A stretch of 64,000 bases of DNA, taken from Thalassococcus arenae. GTDB taxonomy: Bacteria; Pseudomonadota; Alphaproteobacteria; Rhodobacterales; Rhodobacteraceae. The notes below the pieces were generated by a model. It saw nothing but the letters and a program-made list of their open reading frames with translations. It was not told where the DNA came from and made no database searches. Every line of letters starts with the position of its first letter. Position 1 is the stretch's first letter. The stretch is from the NCBI RefSeq assembly GCF_019104745.1, contig NZ_JAHRWL010000001.1, forward strand, positions 372,001 through 436,000, given 5' to 3'. This document shows positions 49,115-58,289 of this stretch, in pieces. Both the position numbers and the translations under genes were made by a program.

Positions 49115-49156
49115 GGGGCGGTGCGGGGCACAGGACTGGCTTCTTGCCGGAAAGGA

Positions 49157-49948
49157 TCACGAGGCCTGGAAATTGGGCAACCATTCCTTGCTGAACCAAC
49201 TTGCGGGGATCTCTTTTGCGCGGAAGTTGCTCATGGTCATGGTCGTGACGCTGTTGGGGTTGAACCCATCCGCAATCACCACCTCGGTAGGCCGCAGCGC
49301 GCCCATCTCGTTGCGCAGCTTGCGGTACCAGGCGACCTTGATCAGCTTGCCGCTCTTGGTGAAATACTTGCCCTTCACCGGCTGGCTGTTGGCCGCGTCC
49401 ACCCAGAACTCGATGCTGTTATACGGTGCGGAGGAACGCGTCTGCGTCAACGTCAGCTTGTGGCAATTGCGGTTTTTCCGGTCGCCATCGACGACGGCCT
49501 CCGTGCCCGCGAGCGTCGCACTGTAATCCCCCACCAGGTTGGAGCTGACCACATCGCCGTTGGACGCATTGCCCAAAAGGCGTTGACGCGGCGAGATGCG
49601 CACCGACGCGCGCGAGGCCGGATCGTATAGCCACAGGCTGTTGTCGTTGCGCAGCATGATCTTGCCGCGATCCCGCGCGGGGCTTTCCATGTGCACCAGA
49701 GTCTGAAACTGGCTGACCTGAGGGCGGGCGTAGACCGTGACGATGGTCGTCTCCTTGACCTTGCCACGGTCGTAATCGACCAGTTTCACGTCGACGGCAA
49801 AGGTGGTCTGCGGATTTCGGATGCGGTCCGCTTCGGACAGGATCGCCGTGGCATTGGCGGCCAGCGCCGGCAGGGCGCCGAACCCGAGCCCCGCAGTGGC
49901 GACAGATCCGAAGAGCAGGGTGTTGAAAACGCGGCGGTCGATGGACAT
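49157..49948 (-). CDS. Outer-membrane lipoprotein-sorting-like protein (LolA fold)
   Basis: A 263-residue exported protein. The N-terminal signal (MSIDRRVFNTLLFGSVATAG, cut near residue 30) holds RR and may use the Tat route. The rest matches the LolA-like family that accompanies MacB-type ABC genes, with DVVSSNLVGDYSATLAG and a DYRR-type core. Such proteins may carry a lipid or lipoprotein across the periplasm. ATG 49948 lies 41 bp after the permease stop. It is the third gene of the operon. Confidence 0.85.
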   Translation of the reverse strand: MSIDRRVFNTLLFGSVATAGLGFGALPALAANATAILSEADRIRNPQTTFAVDVKLVDYDRGKVKETTIVTVYARPQVSQFQTLVHMESPARDRGKIMLRNDNSLWLYDPASRASVRISPRQRLLGNASNGDVVSSNLVGDYSATLAGTEAVVDGDRKNRNCHKLTLTQTRSSAPYNSIEFWVDAANSQPVKGKYFTKSGKLIKVAWYRKLRNEMGALRPTEVVIADGFNPNSVTTMTMSNFRAKEIPASWFSKEWLPNFQAS

Positions 49949-49989
49949 GGCAAGGTTCCTTTCAGCAGGATTGGAGAGGGCAGCGCGAC

Positions 49990-51372
49990 TCAGGCGCGCT
50001 GCAGGCTTTCGACGATGTTGAACCGGGCCGCCCGGAAGGTCGGCGTGAGGGCGGCCAAGAAGGCCAGCACCACAAGCATGACGAAGACACCGATGGCAAA
50101 GAGCGGATTATCCAGCACCATCAGCTGCACCGTGAGCGGTGTCGCATTCGAGGGTGGCGTCCACTGCACGCCCGCGCTGTTGACGAGGTTGGCGATGATC
50201 AGCGCCGAGACCAGCGCCAGCACCGCCCCGATGAGCCCGATCAACACGCTCTCGGTCAGAAACAGCGCCCGGACGAAGCTTTTGCGGAAGCCGAGCGCGC
50301 GGATCGTGCCGATCTCCTTCACCCGCTCCATCACGGTCATGGAGATCGTGTTGACGATGGTAAAGACGATGACGATCGACAGCACCAGCGACACCACGAT
50401 GAACATAAAGGTAAACATGCCGAAGATGCGGTTGAATGTCGGGTCCACCTCGGTGAAGTGATAGACGCTGAGGTCAAGACCTTCTGCGGCGAGCACCTCT
50501 GCGACACGGGTCTTTACTGCCTCGACATTGCCCGGGTTGGCGACCTGCAGCATCAGAGCCGTCGCCTCCTGGCTGTCGCCGTAGAGCAGCGCGCGCGCCT
50601 CGTCGAAGTTCATCATGACAAAGGCGTTGTCGATGGCGCTGACCGATTGGGTCTGCGCCGCCGTCACCGACACCCGCGCGATGTTGGGCACGCCGGCGGA
50701 GGTCGCCGCCATCACGTTGAGTTGCGGCAACTGGGCACCGGGATCGCTGGTGGCAAGCTCGGACTCCCCGGCGACAAGAGAGGAGAAGTCCTGCTCTTCC
50801 ACCGCGCGGTCGGCGGCACTCACCGGCGGGTCCTGGCAATCGGGGACCGACAGCGCACCGCACAGGCCCATCATCCGCGCCATACCGACGCCCACGACGA
50901 TGTCTTCCGAACTGCGCCCGGCCAGGCCGGTTTCCGGTGTGGTCTGGTTGATCTGCCAGCCGTCCCAGCGGCGCATCGCGTCGATTTCCGCCGGCACGAT
51001 GCCGGTGCCGATGAAGGTCTTGGAATTGCCGGTCTCGGCATTGCCCGCGACCCCCACGAGATCGATGCGCGGGGTGATCGTCGTCAGTTCCTCGGCCAGC
51101 ACCGGATCGGCGGCAAGCGCTGCAACCACCTGGTCCCAGTCCTTGATCGTATAGGCATCGGGATCGGCCGCGCCGAATTCGAGATAACCGTTGCGGTAGA
51201 TCTGCAGGTTCCCCTGTTCTTGAATCATCGAGGTCTGCACCCCGAACCAGATCGAGGTGACGAAGCCGCCGAAAAGCAGCGCCGCCAGACCGCCGATGCC
51301 GATGGCAAGGGCCGTTGTCAGCGAGCGGCGGCTGTTCTTGAGAATATTGCGAAGGGCGATTTTCCAGATCAT
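49990..51372 (-). CDS. MacB/FtsX-type ABC transporter permease
   Basis: A 460-residue permease. It has one N-terminal helix (about 18-38), a large periplasmic domain (about 40-310), and three C-terminal helices (about 315-450), as in LolCE/MacB-type (FtsX) proteins. The motif ERVKEIGTIRALGFRKSFV is the coupling region after the second helix. It overlaps the ATPase gene's stop by 4 bp. It works in extrusion of a lipoprotein-like or hydrophobic cargo by mechanical transfer. Confidence 0.92.
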   Translation of the reverse strand: MIWKIALRNILKNSRRSLTTALAIGIGGLAALLFGGFVTSIWFGVQTSMIQEQGNLQIYRNGYLEFGAADPDAYTIKDWDQVVAALAADPVLAEELTTITPRIDLVGVAGNAETGNSKTFIGTGIVPAEIDAMRRWDGWQINQTTPETGLAGRSSEDIVVGVGMARMMGLCGALSVPDCQDPPVSAADRAVEEQDFSSLVAGESELATSDPGAQLPQLNVMAATSAGVPNIARVSVTAAQTQSVSAIDNAFVMMNFDEARALLYGDSQEATALMLQVANPGNVEAVKTRVAEVLAAEGLDLSVYHFTEVDPTFNRIFGMFTFMFIVVSLVLSIVIVFTIVNTISMTVMERVKEIGTIRALGFRKSFVRALFLTESVLIGLIGAVLALVSALIIANLVNSAGVQWTPPSNATPLTVQLMVLDNPLFAIGVFVMLVVLAFLAALTPTFRAARFNIVESLQRA

Positions 51373-52112
51373 TGCGCTTGCTCCTGACGGGTCTTGCCGT
51401 CGATGATGTTGATCACGGTGCTGGTGGGAGAGATCAGGTCGGTATCGTGGGTGCAGATGAGCACGCTGGTCGCGTGTTCGCGCTGCATGCGTTCCATCAG
51501 CGCCACGATGTCGCGTGAGGTCTTGCTGTCGAGGTTGGCGGTTGGCTCATCGGCGATGAGCAGCGTCGGCCGGCTCACAAGCGCTCGGGCGATAGCCACG
51601 CGCTGGCGTTGACCGCCGGAGATTTCGCCTGGGCGGCGGTCCACCATGTCGCCCAGGCCCACCGCCTCGAGATATTCCATGCTCCGCTCGCGCCGGGCGG
51701 CAGCACTCATCTTTTGATTGAGCAGCGGGAACTCCACGTTCTCGCGCACGCTCAGCACCGGAATGAGGTTAAAGCTCTGAAAGACAAAGCCGATGTGGCG
51801 CGACCGGAAATCCGCAGCCGCCCGGTCGGAAAGCTGCGTGACGTCCTCGCCCAGAAAATCGACCGTGCCACTGGTGGCCCGGTCAAGCAGGCCGAGGATG
51901 TTCAGAAGTGTGGATTTTCCGCTCCCCGATGGCCCGGTGATAAAGGTGCTTCGGGCCCGCGCGATGCTGCCGCTGACCCCTTGCAGGGCGGGCACTTCCA
52001 CATGATCCATCTTGTAGTTGCGGCTGATGTTCTCAAAGCGCACGACCGGATCCGGAGCAAGCAGCGCGGTGCTGCCTTCCTCGAACGCTTGTGGCGTATA
52101 GGCGGTGTTCAC
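51369..52112 (-). CDS. ABC transporter ATP-binding protein (LolD/MacB type)
   Basis: A 247-residue ATPase with Walker A GPSGSGKST, the signature ISGGQRQR, Walker B LLIADEPTANLD and a D-loop and H-loop in order. It drives the FtsX-type permease. GTG at 52112 is the chosen start because AAGGA lies upstream; the longer open frame to 52421 is not conserved. The N-terminal 30 residues before the first ABC strand are poorly conserved. It is the first gene of the three-gene operon. Confidence 0.93.
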   Translation of the reverse strand: MNTAYTPQAFEEGSTALLAPDPVVRFENISRNYKMDHVEVPALQGVSGSIARARSTFITGPSGSGKSTLLNILGLLDRATSGTVDFLGEDVTQLSDRAAADFRSRHIGFVFQSFNLIPVLSVRENVEFPLLNQKMSAAARRERSMEYLEAVGLGDMVDRRPGEISGGQRQRVAIARALVSRPTLLIADEPTANLDSKTSRDIVALMERMQREHATSVLICTHDTDLISPTSTVINIIDGKTRQEQAQ

Positions 52113-52501
52113 AGTCCCATCCTTGCGTATCAGGTTGATCTGACACCAGTTTAGGGGCCGGACCCCTCTCAGCTCAAACAACAAAGGATGGAGTTTCGAC
52201 ACACAAATCGCAGGCAGATTTTGGCGAAGTGTTGAAATATGATACGGCGGTGACAGAGCGTGTCGCGCCTGTTCGACAGACCTGCACCGAACGCCGGCGC
52301 GTGCGGCGGCAGAGCGGATCAGCACGCGAGACCGGTCAGGCGGTGATCGAAACCGGCGCGTCTTGCACACCCCCGACAGCGGCCAGGCAACGCATTGCCA
52401 GCGCGGATCGTGTTCCAGCATGTCCAGGGGCCGTGATATTCCGCCTAAACCGCCGGCACCTCGGCCACCGCGATCCGCGTGCGGTCCTGCGCCTCGCGTG
52501 T

Positions 52502-52702
52502 GTGGTCGGGATCTTTCGCCGACAGCGCGTCTTTCTCAACACGATCGGGTCTCTGGCCCATGATCTGCGGATCCCGCTCGTTTGCGCCGGAACCGATCTC
52601 GCGCGCCTGGTGCTGCTGACCGGCGCGCAGCTGGCGGAACAGTTCGAGGCGTTCTGCCTTGCGCCCGGGCAAGACGACGCCGCTCTTGCAGGCCTTCTGT
52701 AG
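52502..52702 (+). pseudogene. Fragment of a tniB-type transposition ATPase
   Basis: This plus-strand frame gives about 65 residues that follow the TniB AAA protein downstream of its Walker B: RRQRVFLNTIGSLAHDLR, then IPLVCAGTDLARLVLLT, then FEAFCLAPGQDDAALAGLL. In intact TniB the text then runs on as SFERILP; here a TAG breaks it at 52700-52702 and SFERIP follows in frame. No Walker A region and no tniA or tniQ are seen. It is a relic of a Tn5053/Tn7-like element. Confidence 0.75.
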
Positions 52703-52798
52703 AGTTTCGAGCGCATCCCAACCTCGGATGGCCCGCATACCCCAGCGGGGCAGGCCAGGATGCTGCCCCGGGAAAACCCCGGGACAGCATCGCGCGCG

Positions 52799-54958
52799 TC
52801 AGGCGAAGAGGAAGTCGTCTGCGCCCAGATCGTGGGAGCTCGTCACCGGATCGTCGAAGAAGACAACCGCGCGCTCGCCGTTCTGTCCGACCAGCACCGC
52901 ACGGTCGTCACGGTGGATGATCGAGATGTCGGACAGCGCCGTCGCCCCCCATTCCGACACGTCCAGCAGATCCACGCCGTCCTGGAAGTCGAGCACCCGG
53001 TCAATCGCATCTTTGCCAAGCACGAACTGATCCGCGCCGCCATTGCCAAGGTACCTGTCGATCCCTTCCTTGCCGACGAAGCGCTCGTTGTCGCTCGTCC
53101 CGGTCAGCCGGTCGCGGTCCGAAGTACCCTCGATGGTGACCAGACCCGGTGCAGCGATACCGTCGTCAAAGATGAAATCGCTCGCGTCCAGATCGGTGAA
53201 ATCGACGCCCTCGTCGGCAAACTTGATATTCGCCCGCTCACCGTTCTGACCCTTGATGATCGCGCGGCCGTTCTTGTCGACGATCTCCACATCCTGGAGC
53301 GAGGTGACCCCCCATGCGGAGATGTCGAGCTTGTCGACCCCGTCTTCGAAATCGCGCACCCGGTCCGTCGCATCGTTGCCGAGCACGAATTCGTCCTGAC
53401 CGCCGCGGCCCAGATAGATGTCGCGCCCAGCACCGCCCTCGAAACGGTCTGCTTCTTCGGTACCGATCAACCGGTCGCGCGCATCTGTGCCCTTGATCAC
53501 GTTGATGCTGGGCCCGCCGTCGAGCTCATAGGCGCCGGCGTCAGGCGCATCGTCGCGCTCCACGCCGCGCTGGTCGGTATCGGGTGTGGTCGCGGGATCC
53601 GACTGGCCGATGGCCGGATTGTTCGGGTCGTCCTTGAGCGCCACGGTCTTGGTCGGCCCGCCGTTGTCCTTCAGCACGCCGGCAAAGACACCGGTGTTGT
53701 TGATCTCGTAGGTCTCGGCGAAGACGTCGCGCGCATCCACGCCCGTGATGTCGCCATTGAGGTCGCGCACATCGGTCTGCTGGAACACGTTCTTGCCGTT
53801 CAGCGCATTGTTGGTGAAGAGGAACACATCCGTGCCGCTGCCGAACTGCGGAAACTCGTTGAAGCCCACGGCGTTGCCGACAAAGAGGTTGTTCTCCAGC
53901 GTCGTGAGGCCGATGCCGTAGACCGCGATGCCGCCGCCGCCACCGTCGGCCACGTAGTTGCCGGTGAAAGTGGAGTTGGTGATGGTCAAATTGGCTGCCC
54001 GCCCGGGGATGGTGCCGCCATTCGCGATGCCCGCACCAAAGGAGCTTTTGCCCAGGATCTGGTTGCCGGCGATGGTCGTATTGTCGATGTTGAGGTTGAT
54101 CGACACCGACGCGATGCCGCCGCCATCCGCATCGGCGCCGGTGGTGATGTTGTTGGTGATGGCACTGTCGCTGATGGTGAAGTTGCCGAACTCGATGGCG
54201 ATGCCGGCGCCGTCCGCGTTCACCCCGTGCGCGATGTTATTGTCGATCGTGCTGCGCTCGACCACGGTGTCGGACCGCAGCACGAGCATACCCGCACCCA
54301 CGCCGAAATAGCCGAAGGTGGTGTTGTCGCTGATCGAGCTGTCGCCGATGTAGAGCGTGCCTTCGTTGACCGCGATGCCGCCGCCATAGCCGTAATCGCC
54401 GGAAGCCACGTTATTCACGATCTTGCTGCCGGTAATCACCACGTCCGAGTGAATGGTGTGCAGCCCGCCGCCCTGGGCGAAGGGCGTGTTGGCCGTGGAG
54501 CCCGAGGCGCTGTCGCCAATGGTGCGGTTGTCGGTGATGATCGAGTTGGTGATCGTCAGCTCCGCCCAATCCGCGTTGATGCCGCCGCCGTTCTCGGTCG
54601 TGGTCTCGGTCTGCCCGCCGGTGATGATCAGACCTTCGAGTGTCACGTCGGTCTTGTCGCCGGGCTTTCCGGTGATTTCCAGCACGCGGCTTTGGCCGTC
54701 CGCGTCGATGGTGATATCGGCCATACCGTCGTCATCGAGGTCTCCGTCGATCACCAGATCCGCCGCTTCATGGCCGATTTCAAGCTGCCCGGTCGCCAGC
54801 GCAAGTGTCTGGCCCGAGAGGCTTTCATCAAAGGTGATGGTCACGGCGCCTTCACCCTTGGCCAGTGCCAACGCCTCGCGAAGCGAGGTCACACCGTCGG
54901 TATCCGAAACGATGTCGAGCGCGGTATCGACCACGATCGTCTGTGTAGCTGTACTCAT
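52799..54958 (-). CDS. Beta-helix / choice-of-anchor Q protein with two RTX-like C-terminal modules
   Basis: A 719-residue acidic protein with no N-terminal signal. Residues about 1-480 are a right-handed beta-helix of the choice-of-anchor Q type, with repeats such as TITNSIITDN and NITTGADADGGGIAS. Two modules of about 115 residues at the C-terminus each carry RDRLxGTxxxxRFxGxxGxD, FVLGxDAxDRVxDFxDGVD and GQNGERA. The end DLGADDFLFA is a typical type I export tail. ATG 54958 has GAGGAAGAG upstream. Role unknown; likely a secreted or surface protein. Confidence 0.87.
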   Translation of the reverse strand: MSTATQTIVVDTALDIVSDTDGVTSLREALALAKGEGAVTITFDESLSGQTLALATGQLEIGHEAADLVIDGDLDDDGMADITIDADGQSRVLEITGKPGDKTDVTLEGLIITGGQTETTTENGGGINADWAELTITNSIITDNRTIGDSASGSTANTPFAQGGGLHTIHSDVVITGSKIVNNVASGDYGYGGGIAVNEGTLYIGDSSISDNTTFGYFGVGAGMLVLRSDTVVERSTIDNNIAHGVNADGAGIAIEFGNFTISDSAITNNITTGADADGGGIASVSINLNIDNTTIAGNQILGKSSFGAGIANGGTIPGRAANLTITNSTFTGNYVADGGGGGIAVYGIGLTTLENNLFVGNAVGFNEFPQFGSGTDVFLFTNNALNGKNVFQQTDVRDLNGDITGVDARDVFAETYEINNTGVFAGVLKDNGGPTKTVALKDDPNNPAIGQSDPATTPDTDQRGVERDDAPDAGAYELDGGPSINVIKGTDARDRLIGTEEADRFEGGAGRDIYLGRGGQDEFVLGNDATDRVRDFEDGVDKLDISAWGVTSLQDVEIVDKNGRAIIKGQNGERANIKFADEGVDFTDLDASDFIFDDGIAAPGLVTIEGTSDRDRLTGTSDNERFVGKEGIDRYLGNGGADQFVLGKDAIDRVLDFQDGVDLLDVSEWGATALSDISIIHRDDRAVLVGQNGERAVVFFDDPVTSSHDLGADDFLFA
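52802..53497 (-). repeat. Two tandem RTX-like module copies
   Basis: Two coding copies of about 340 bp (about 53155-53497 and 52802-53138) encode modules of the same motif order inside the beta-helix protein. They share about half their residues by eye, so the duplication is old. They are not a mobile repeat. Confidence 0.7.
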
Positions 54959-55350
54959 CTTTCTCTTCCTCGCTTGAACGGCGCCGCAGCTCCGGCCGCC
55001 TGGCCGCGCGCGACTTACCGTGTCTTTTGCAATTGGCGGAACGCCGATCCGGTGAATCAGCGCCGATGATCGCCGGAGCCTGTCCGGTACCGCCAAATAA
55101 CCAGCGGGGCGCGCGGTTTTGGGTCGAATAATCTGACCTTGGAAGGGGATTTTTGATGGATTATCCGCTTGCGTGGACGGCCTTGCGCTGCCCGTCCATA
55201 GAGTTGACCGCGGGTGAAGAAATGTGACGACAGATCACCCTTTTTGGAAATTCATCACAGGCGCGGCTTTGGTCTTGGGCATCGTGGCCGCGCCGTGCGA
55301 GGGTCTCGCCGCAAGGGGGCCCGCGCGCCTCATGGACACGGGAGAACGAC
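54959..55350. other. Gap of about 390 bp between divergent genes
   Basis: The gap should hold promoters for the beta-helix gene and the sulfotransferase gene. A GTG-started frame at 55224 encodes a signal-like stretch (WKFITGAALVLGIVAAPCEG) that then overlaps the sulfotransferase start out of frame; I do not call it a gene. No other structure is clear. Confidence 0.4.
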
Positions 55351-56193
55351 ATGGACGCGAAGCTGCATTTCATTTCCGGGCTGCCAAGATCCGGCTCGAC
55401 CCTGCTGGCCGGTATCCTGCGCCAGAACCCTCGGTTTCACGCGGCGATGACCGGCCCCGTCGGCGCACTTTTCGGCTCGATGTACAACACCATGGGCGCC
55501 ACGAACGAGACGGCCGTGTTTCTCGACGAAGAGATGCGCAAAGCGCTGCTGACAGGCCTCTTTTCCACCTATTACGCCCGGCAGACCGATTGCGAGGTGA
55601 TCTTTGACACCAACCGGGTCTGGTGTTCGCGCGTACCCAGCATCAGCGCGCTTTTCCCGCGATCAAAGGTGATCTGTTGCGTGCGCGACGTGGGCTGGAT
55701 CATGGACAGCATCGAATGCCTGGTGCGCAAGAACGCCTTTGAGCCGTCCAAGCTCTTTGCCACGACCGAGGAACGCGCGACGGTCTTCAGCCGGGTGGAG
55801 GCGCTCGCGCATCGCGACCGGCTGGTGGGCTTTTCGTGGTCGGCCCTCAAGGAGGCGTATTACGGGCCGCAGTCGGATCGGCTCTTGCTGGTGGAATACG
55901 ACATCCTGTGTCAGCGGCCCGAAGAGGTGCTGCGCCTGATCTACGAGTTCATCGAGGAGCCCTATTTCGAGCACGACTTCGACAATGTGGAATACTCCGA
56001 GGAGAATTTCGACGCGCAACTGGCGACCCGCGGGCTCCATGATGTGCGGCGCAAGGTCGAGCATCGGCCCCGCGCCACGATCCTGCCGCCGGATCTGTTC
56101 GCGCGCTACGACAACCACGGATTCTGGCGCGACCCGAAAGGGTCTTCGGCCTACCGCATCGTGTCGAAACCGCCGGCGGCGGCAGCGGCCTAA
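55351..56193 (+). CDS. Sulfotransferase-family protein
   Basis: A 280-residue cytoplasmic protein. The N-terminal 5'-PSB motif GLPRSGSTLLAGIL that binds the PAPS phosphosulfate is near residues 10-23, and the downstream RDVGWIMDS and EYDILCQRPEEVLRLIYEFI segments match the 3'-PB region. It moves sulfate from PAPS to a hydroxyl or amine; the acceptor is unknown. ATG 55351 follows GGGAG. It is divergent from the beta-helix protein gene, which could be a target or only a neighbour. Confidence 0.9.
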   Translation: MDAKLHFISGLPRSGSTLLAGILRQNPRFHAAMTGPVGALFGSMYNTMGATNETAVFLDEEMRKALLTGLFSTYYARQTDCEVIFDTNRVWCSRVPSISALFPRSKVICCVRDVGWIMDSIECLVRKNAFEPSKLFATTEERATVFSRVEALAHRDRLVGFSWSALKEAYYGPQSDRLLLVEYDILCQRPEEVLRLIYEFIEEPYFEHDFDNVEYSEENFDAQLATRGLHDVRRKVEHRPRATILPPDLFARYDNHGFWRDPKGSSAYRIVSKPPAAAAA

Positions 56194-56439
56194 CGTTCGT
56201 ACTCAATCGGCAGGTTCCCCACGCGTCGTTGTCGTGAATCGCTTCCGTCAGAAACAGGCGGGAAATCGCGATGGCAAAGACGCTTTTTTTGGCTCAATGA
56301 CGAGGGATCGGCATCGGTCCAGCCTCACTGGCCGACAGGGCGGTGCGGTGCGCGACGGGTCGATGACCGACGGGTCATCTCGGGTATCCTTCACTTGCCG
56401 GCAAAACTGTCATTCGTTGCGATTGCGCCAAGGTCGGCT

Positions 56440-57294
56440 TTAGCGAAGAATGCGAATATCACTGATTTCAGACTGAAAGTGGCTGATCAGAACGTCCGAT
56501 TTGTCGTACCAGCGATATTCCAGCCGTGTCGGCACCATGAAGCCCCCGATCTCGCGGTATTCCGATTTCAGGCCAACCTCGCGCTGCATCGCCTCATTTC
56601 CTTCCATCAAGAGCCTGTCGCCGTTCATAGAGACGATTTCCCCGTCAGAACCAAAACCGACAAGGTAGGCCCCTTCAAGATCATCATGGGTTATTCGCAA
56701 ATAGGCCGATGTTTCGTCATTGGCTTGCCATGCAACGAAGTCGTTCGGAAGAAGCGCCCACGGCATAAGCGGCGCTTGCCCATAGTACCGCAACACAAGG
56801 TAGCTGTAGAGGGAATTGATCTGCTCCGGGGATTGGTAATCGGTGTGCATGACTTTCATCCACCCAAGCAGTTTGGCGCGCATGTCATGATCATCCACGA
56901 AAAACGCATCGCGACTCTCGATGAGTGGCAGCCCGTATCGCCAGAACCATCCTGTGAAGGCATAAACAGGCTTGTTGGGATGGCTTACCTGTCGTCCATC
57001 TGCCCGGAACTTTCCGACCACTGGTAGTTTGAAGTCCCCTCCCTGGTTCCACTCCACACCACGAAGCGAGATAGATTTCCGGCCGTTGAAGGCATAATCA
57101 AAGTATCGTCGAACGGGGTCTGGGAGATCGGCATAGGTTTCCGGGCTGAGATCTACCGTGACCGAGGCATCCGCGATGACCTGAGAGCGGATGATACGGG
57201 CGTTCTCGCGATGCGCCCGATAAAGGCCCAGACCCGCAAAAAGACCGATGCCAAGGGCGAGACAGGCAAGTACGATCAGAGTGTTGAGAAGCAT
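56440..57294 (-). CDS. DUF6544-type membrane-anchored protein
   Basis: A 284-residue protein with one N-terminal helix (about 4-24) and a long extracytoplasmic part. The LPDPVRRYFDYAF stretch and GGDFKLPVVGKF and YREIGGFMVPTRLEYRWY patterns fit the DUF6544 family, function unknown. By eye its codons are less GC-rich than the neighbours, which points to transfer. It sits beside relics of mobile and other genes. ATG 57294 is used. Confidence 0.72.
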   Translation of the reverse strand: MLLNTLIVLACLALGIGLFAGLGLYRAHRENARIIRSQVIADASVTVDLSPETYADLPDPVRRYFDYAFNGRKSISLRGVEWNQGGDFKLPVVGKFRADGRQVSHPNKPVYAFTGWFWRYGLPLIESRDAFFVDDHDMRAKLLGWMKVMHTDYQSPEQINSLYSYLVLRYYGQAPLMPWALLPNDFVAWQANDETSAYLRITHDDLEGAYLVGFGSDGEIVSMNGDRLLMEGNEAMQREVGLKSEYREIGGFMVPTRLEYRWYDKSDVLISHFQSEISDIRILR

Positions 57295-57312
57295 GGTTCT
57301 GTTCCTTCATGG

Positions 57313-57450
57313 TCATTCAAAGGCAATGCTTGTCGGTCGCGCATCGAAGAACGGGCAGATCTCGCCGCCGGCCATCCCCGAGATGACAAAGGCATGCGGG
57401 ACAACAACTCCACCAACGTCCCGGTAGTCGCTTCGGGTCACGTGTTCCCC
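57313..57450 (-). pseudogene. C-terminal fragment of a DUF6544-like protein
   Basis: About 42 residues ending at 57313 read RSDYRDVGGVVVPHAF and ICPFFDARPTSIAFE. The SxYRxxGGxxVP core echoes the end of the adjacent DUF6544-type protein. No start is seen, and an IS-type relic lies directly upstream. It is a leftover of a second copy or of a related gene. Confidence 0.45.
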
Positions 57451-57490
57451 TGACCCATGATCGGTGACTTGAGCCTGGACATTCCTCCGA

Positions 57491-57650
57491 TCATTCGGAG
57501 AAGCCACGAGTTGATTTCTGGGGCCACGCAGCGCGCATTTCCAGCCTTTTCTCGGCCATGATCTCGGCTGGCGGGATGTTGCCCGGGCCGGAATGCGGGC
57601 GGTGGTGGTCGAGCCTTCACCCATTGAAGCGGCGCGAGTTCCGGAAGACG
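57491..57650 (-). mobile_element. Fragment of an IS3-family transposase (orfB C-terminus)
   Basis: On the minus strand the residues read RFNG-stop-RLDHHRPHSGPGN, then IPPAEIMAEKRLEMRAAW, and then a stop at 57491. The core W-RLDxxRPHSxLGN is the C-terminal signature of IS3-type integrase transposases. A TGA replaces the tryptophan codon at 57617-57619. The 5' part and both ends of the IS are gone. Confidence 0.75.
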
Positions 57651-58090
57651 ATTCCACGGCTGGCTGCGGACAACCAGACGATCTATTCGACCCACTCGCC
57701 ATTCCTTGTCGGCCCGGATGAGCTTGATCTCGTCCGCGTCGTCGAGATGGCAAACAGGCAAACGGGAACCAAAGTCCACACGTCCGTCACCGCGAACGAT
57801 CCTGCGGCTCCTCTGCCCTTGCGGTAAGCGCCCGGTTACGATCTCGATCAGAGCCTCTTCACGCGGAAAAAGACTCTCGTCCTCGGGGGACTGACAGACC
57901 ACTGGCTGTTGACGCGGTTGCCGCTCTTTTGCGGGACCCGGGCGATGTGAACCTCAACGACAAGATTGATCTTGTTCCGTAGAACACCGCAGGCAAGGTC
58001 GTGTACCTCACGACGAGCCTTCACGCGCAGGGCGTCAAGGTAGCGGCGCTTCTGGTTTCCGACAGCGCAGGCGACCAGGCGGCCATGAAT
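57640..58090 (+). pseudogene. Decayed OLD-family AAA/TOPRIM nuclease
   Basis: Plus-strand frames give IYSTHSPFLVGPDELDLVRV (the H-loop area of an OLD-family ATPase), TKVHTSVTANDPAA, an in-frame TAA at 57825, and GYDLDQSLFTRKKTLVL. A frame change near 57905 then gives LLRDPGDVNLNDKIDLVP, a TAG, and KVVYLTTSLHAQGVKVAALL with SDSAGDQAA, which resembles the TOPRIM part. At least two stops and one frameshift make it a dead gene. OLD-type proteins are often antiphage nucleases. Confidence 0.7.
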
Positions 58091-58289
58091 CGCCCCGAGT
58101 TTTTCGGAGACCATCAACTTGGTTAAGGATTATGGTTATGACGAAAAGAAAAATGGCAAATCGCTGCGCGCCTGAGGTCCGCGCGCGCGGTCCGGATGGT
58201 GTTTGCGCATCAAGGCTCCTATGAGACGCAGGCGGGCGCGATCGCGGCCATTGCACCGAGGATTGGCCGCATTCCCCGGTCTCTGCGTG

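Noticed and set aside
52760-55069. Plus-strand open frame of 769 residues
   Set aside because: Antisense to the beta-helix protein; its repeats come from the repeats on the real strand.
55224-55607. GTG-started frame with a signal-like N-terminus
   Set aside because: It overlaps the sulfotransferase out of frame for over 250 bp and loses protein-like character there. A short leader or decayed gene cannot be excluded.
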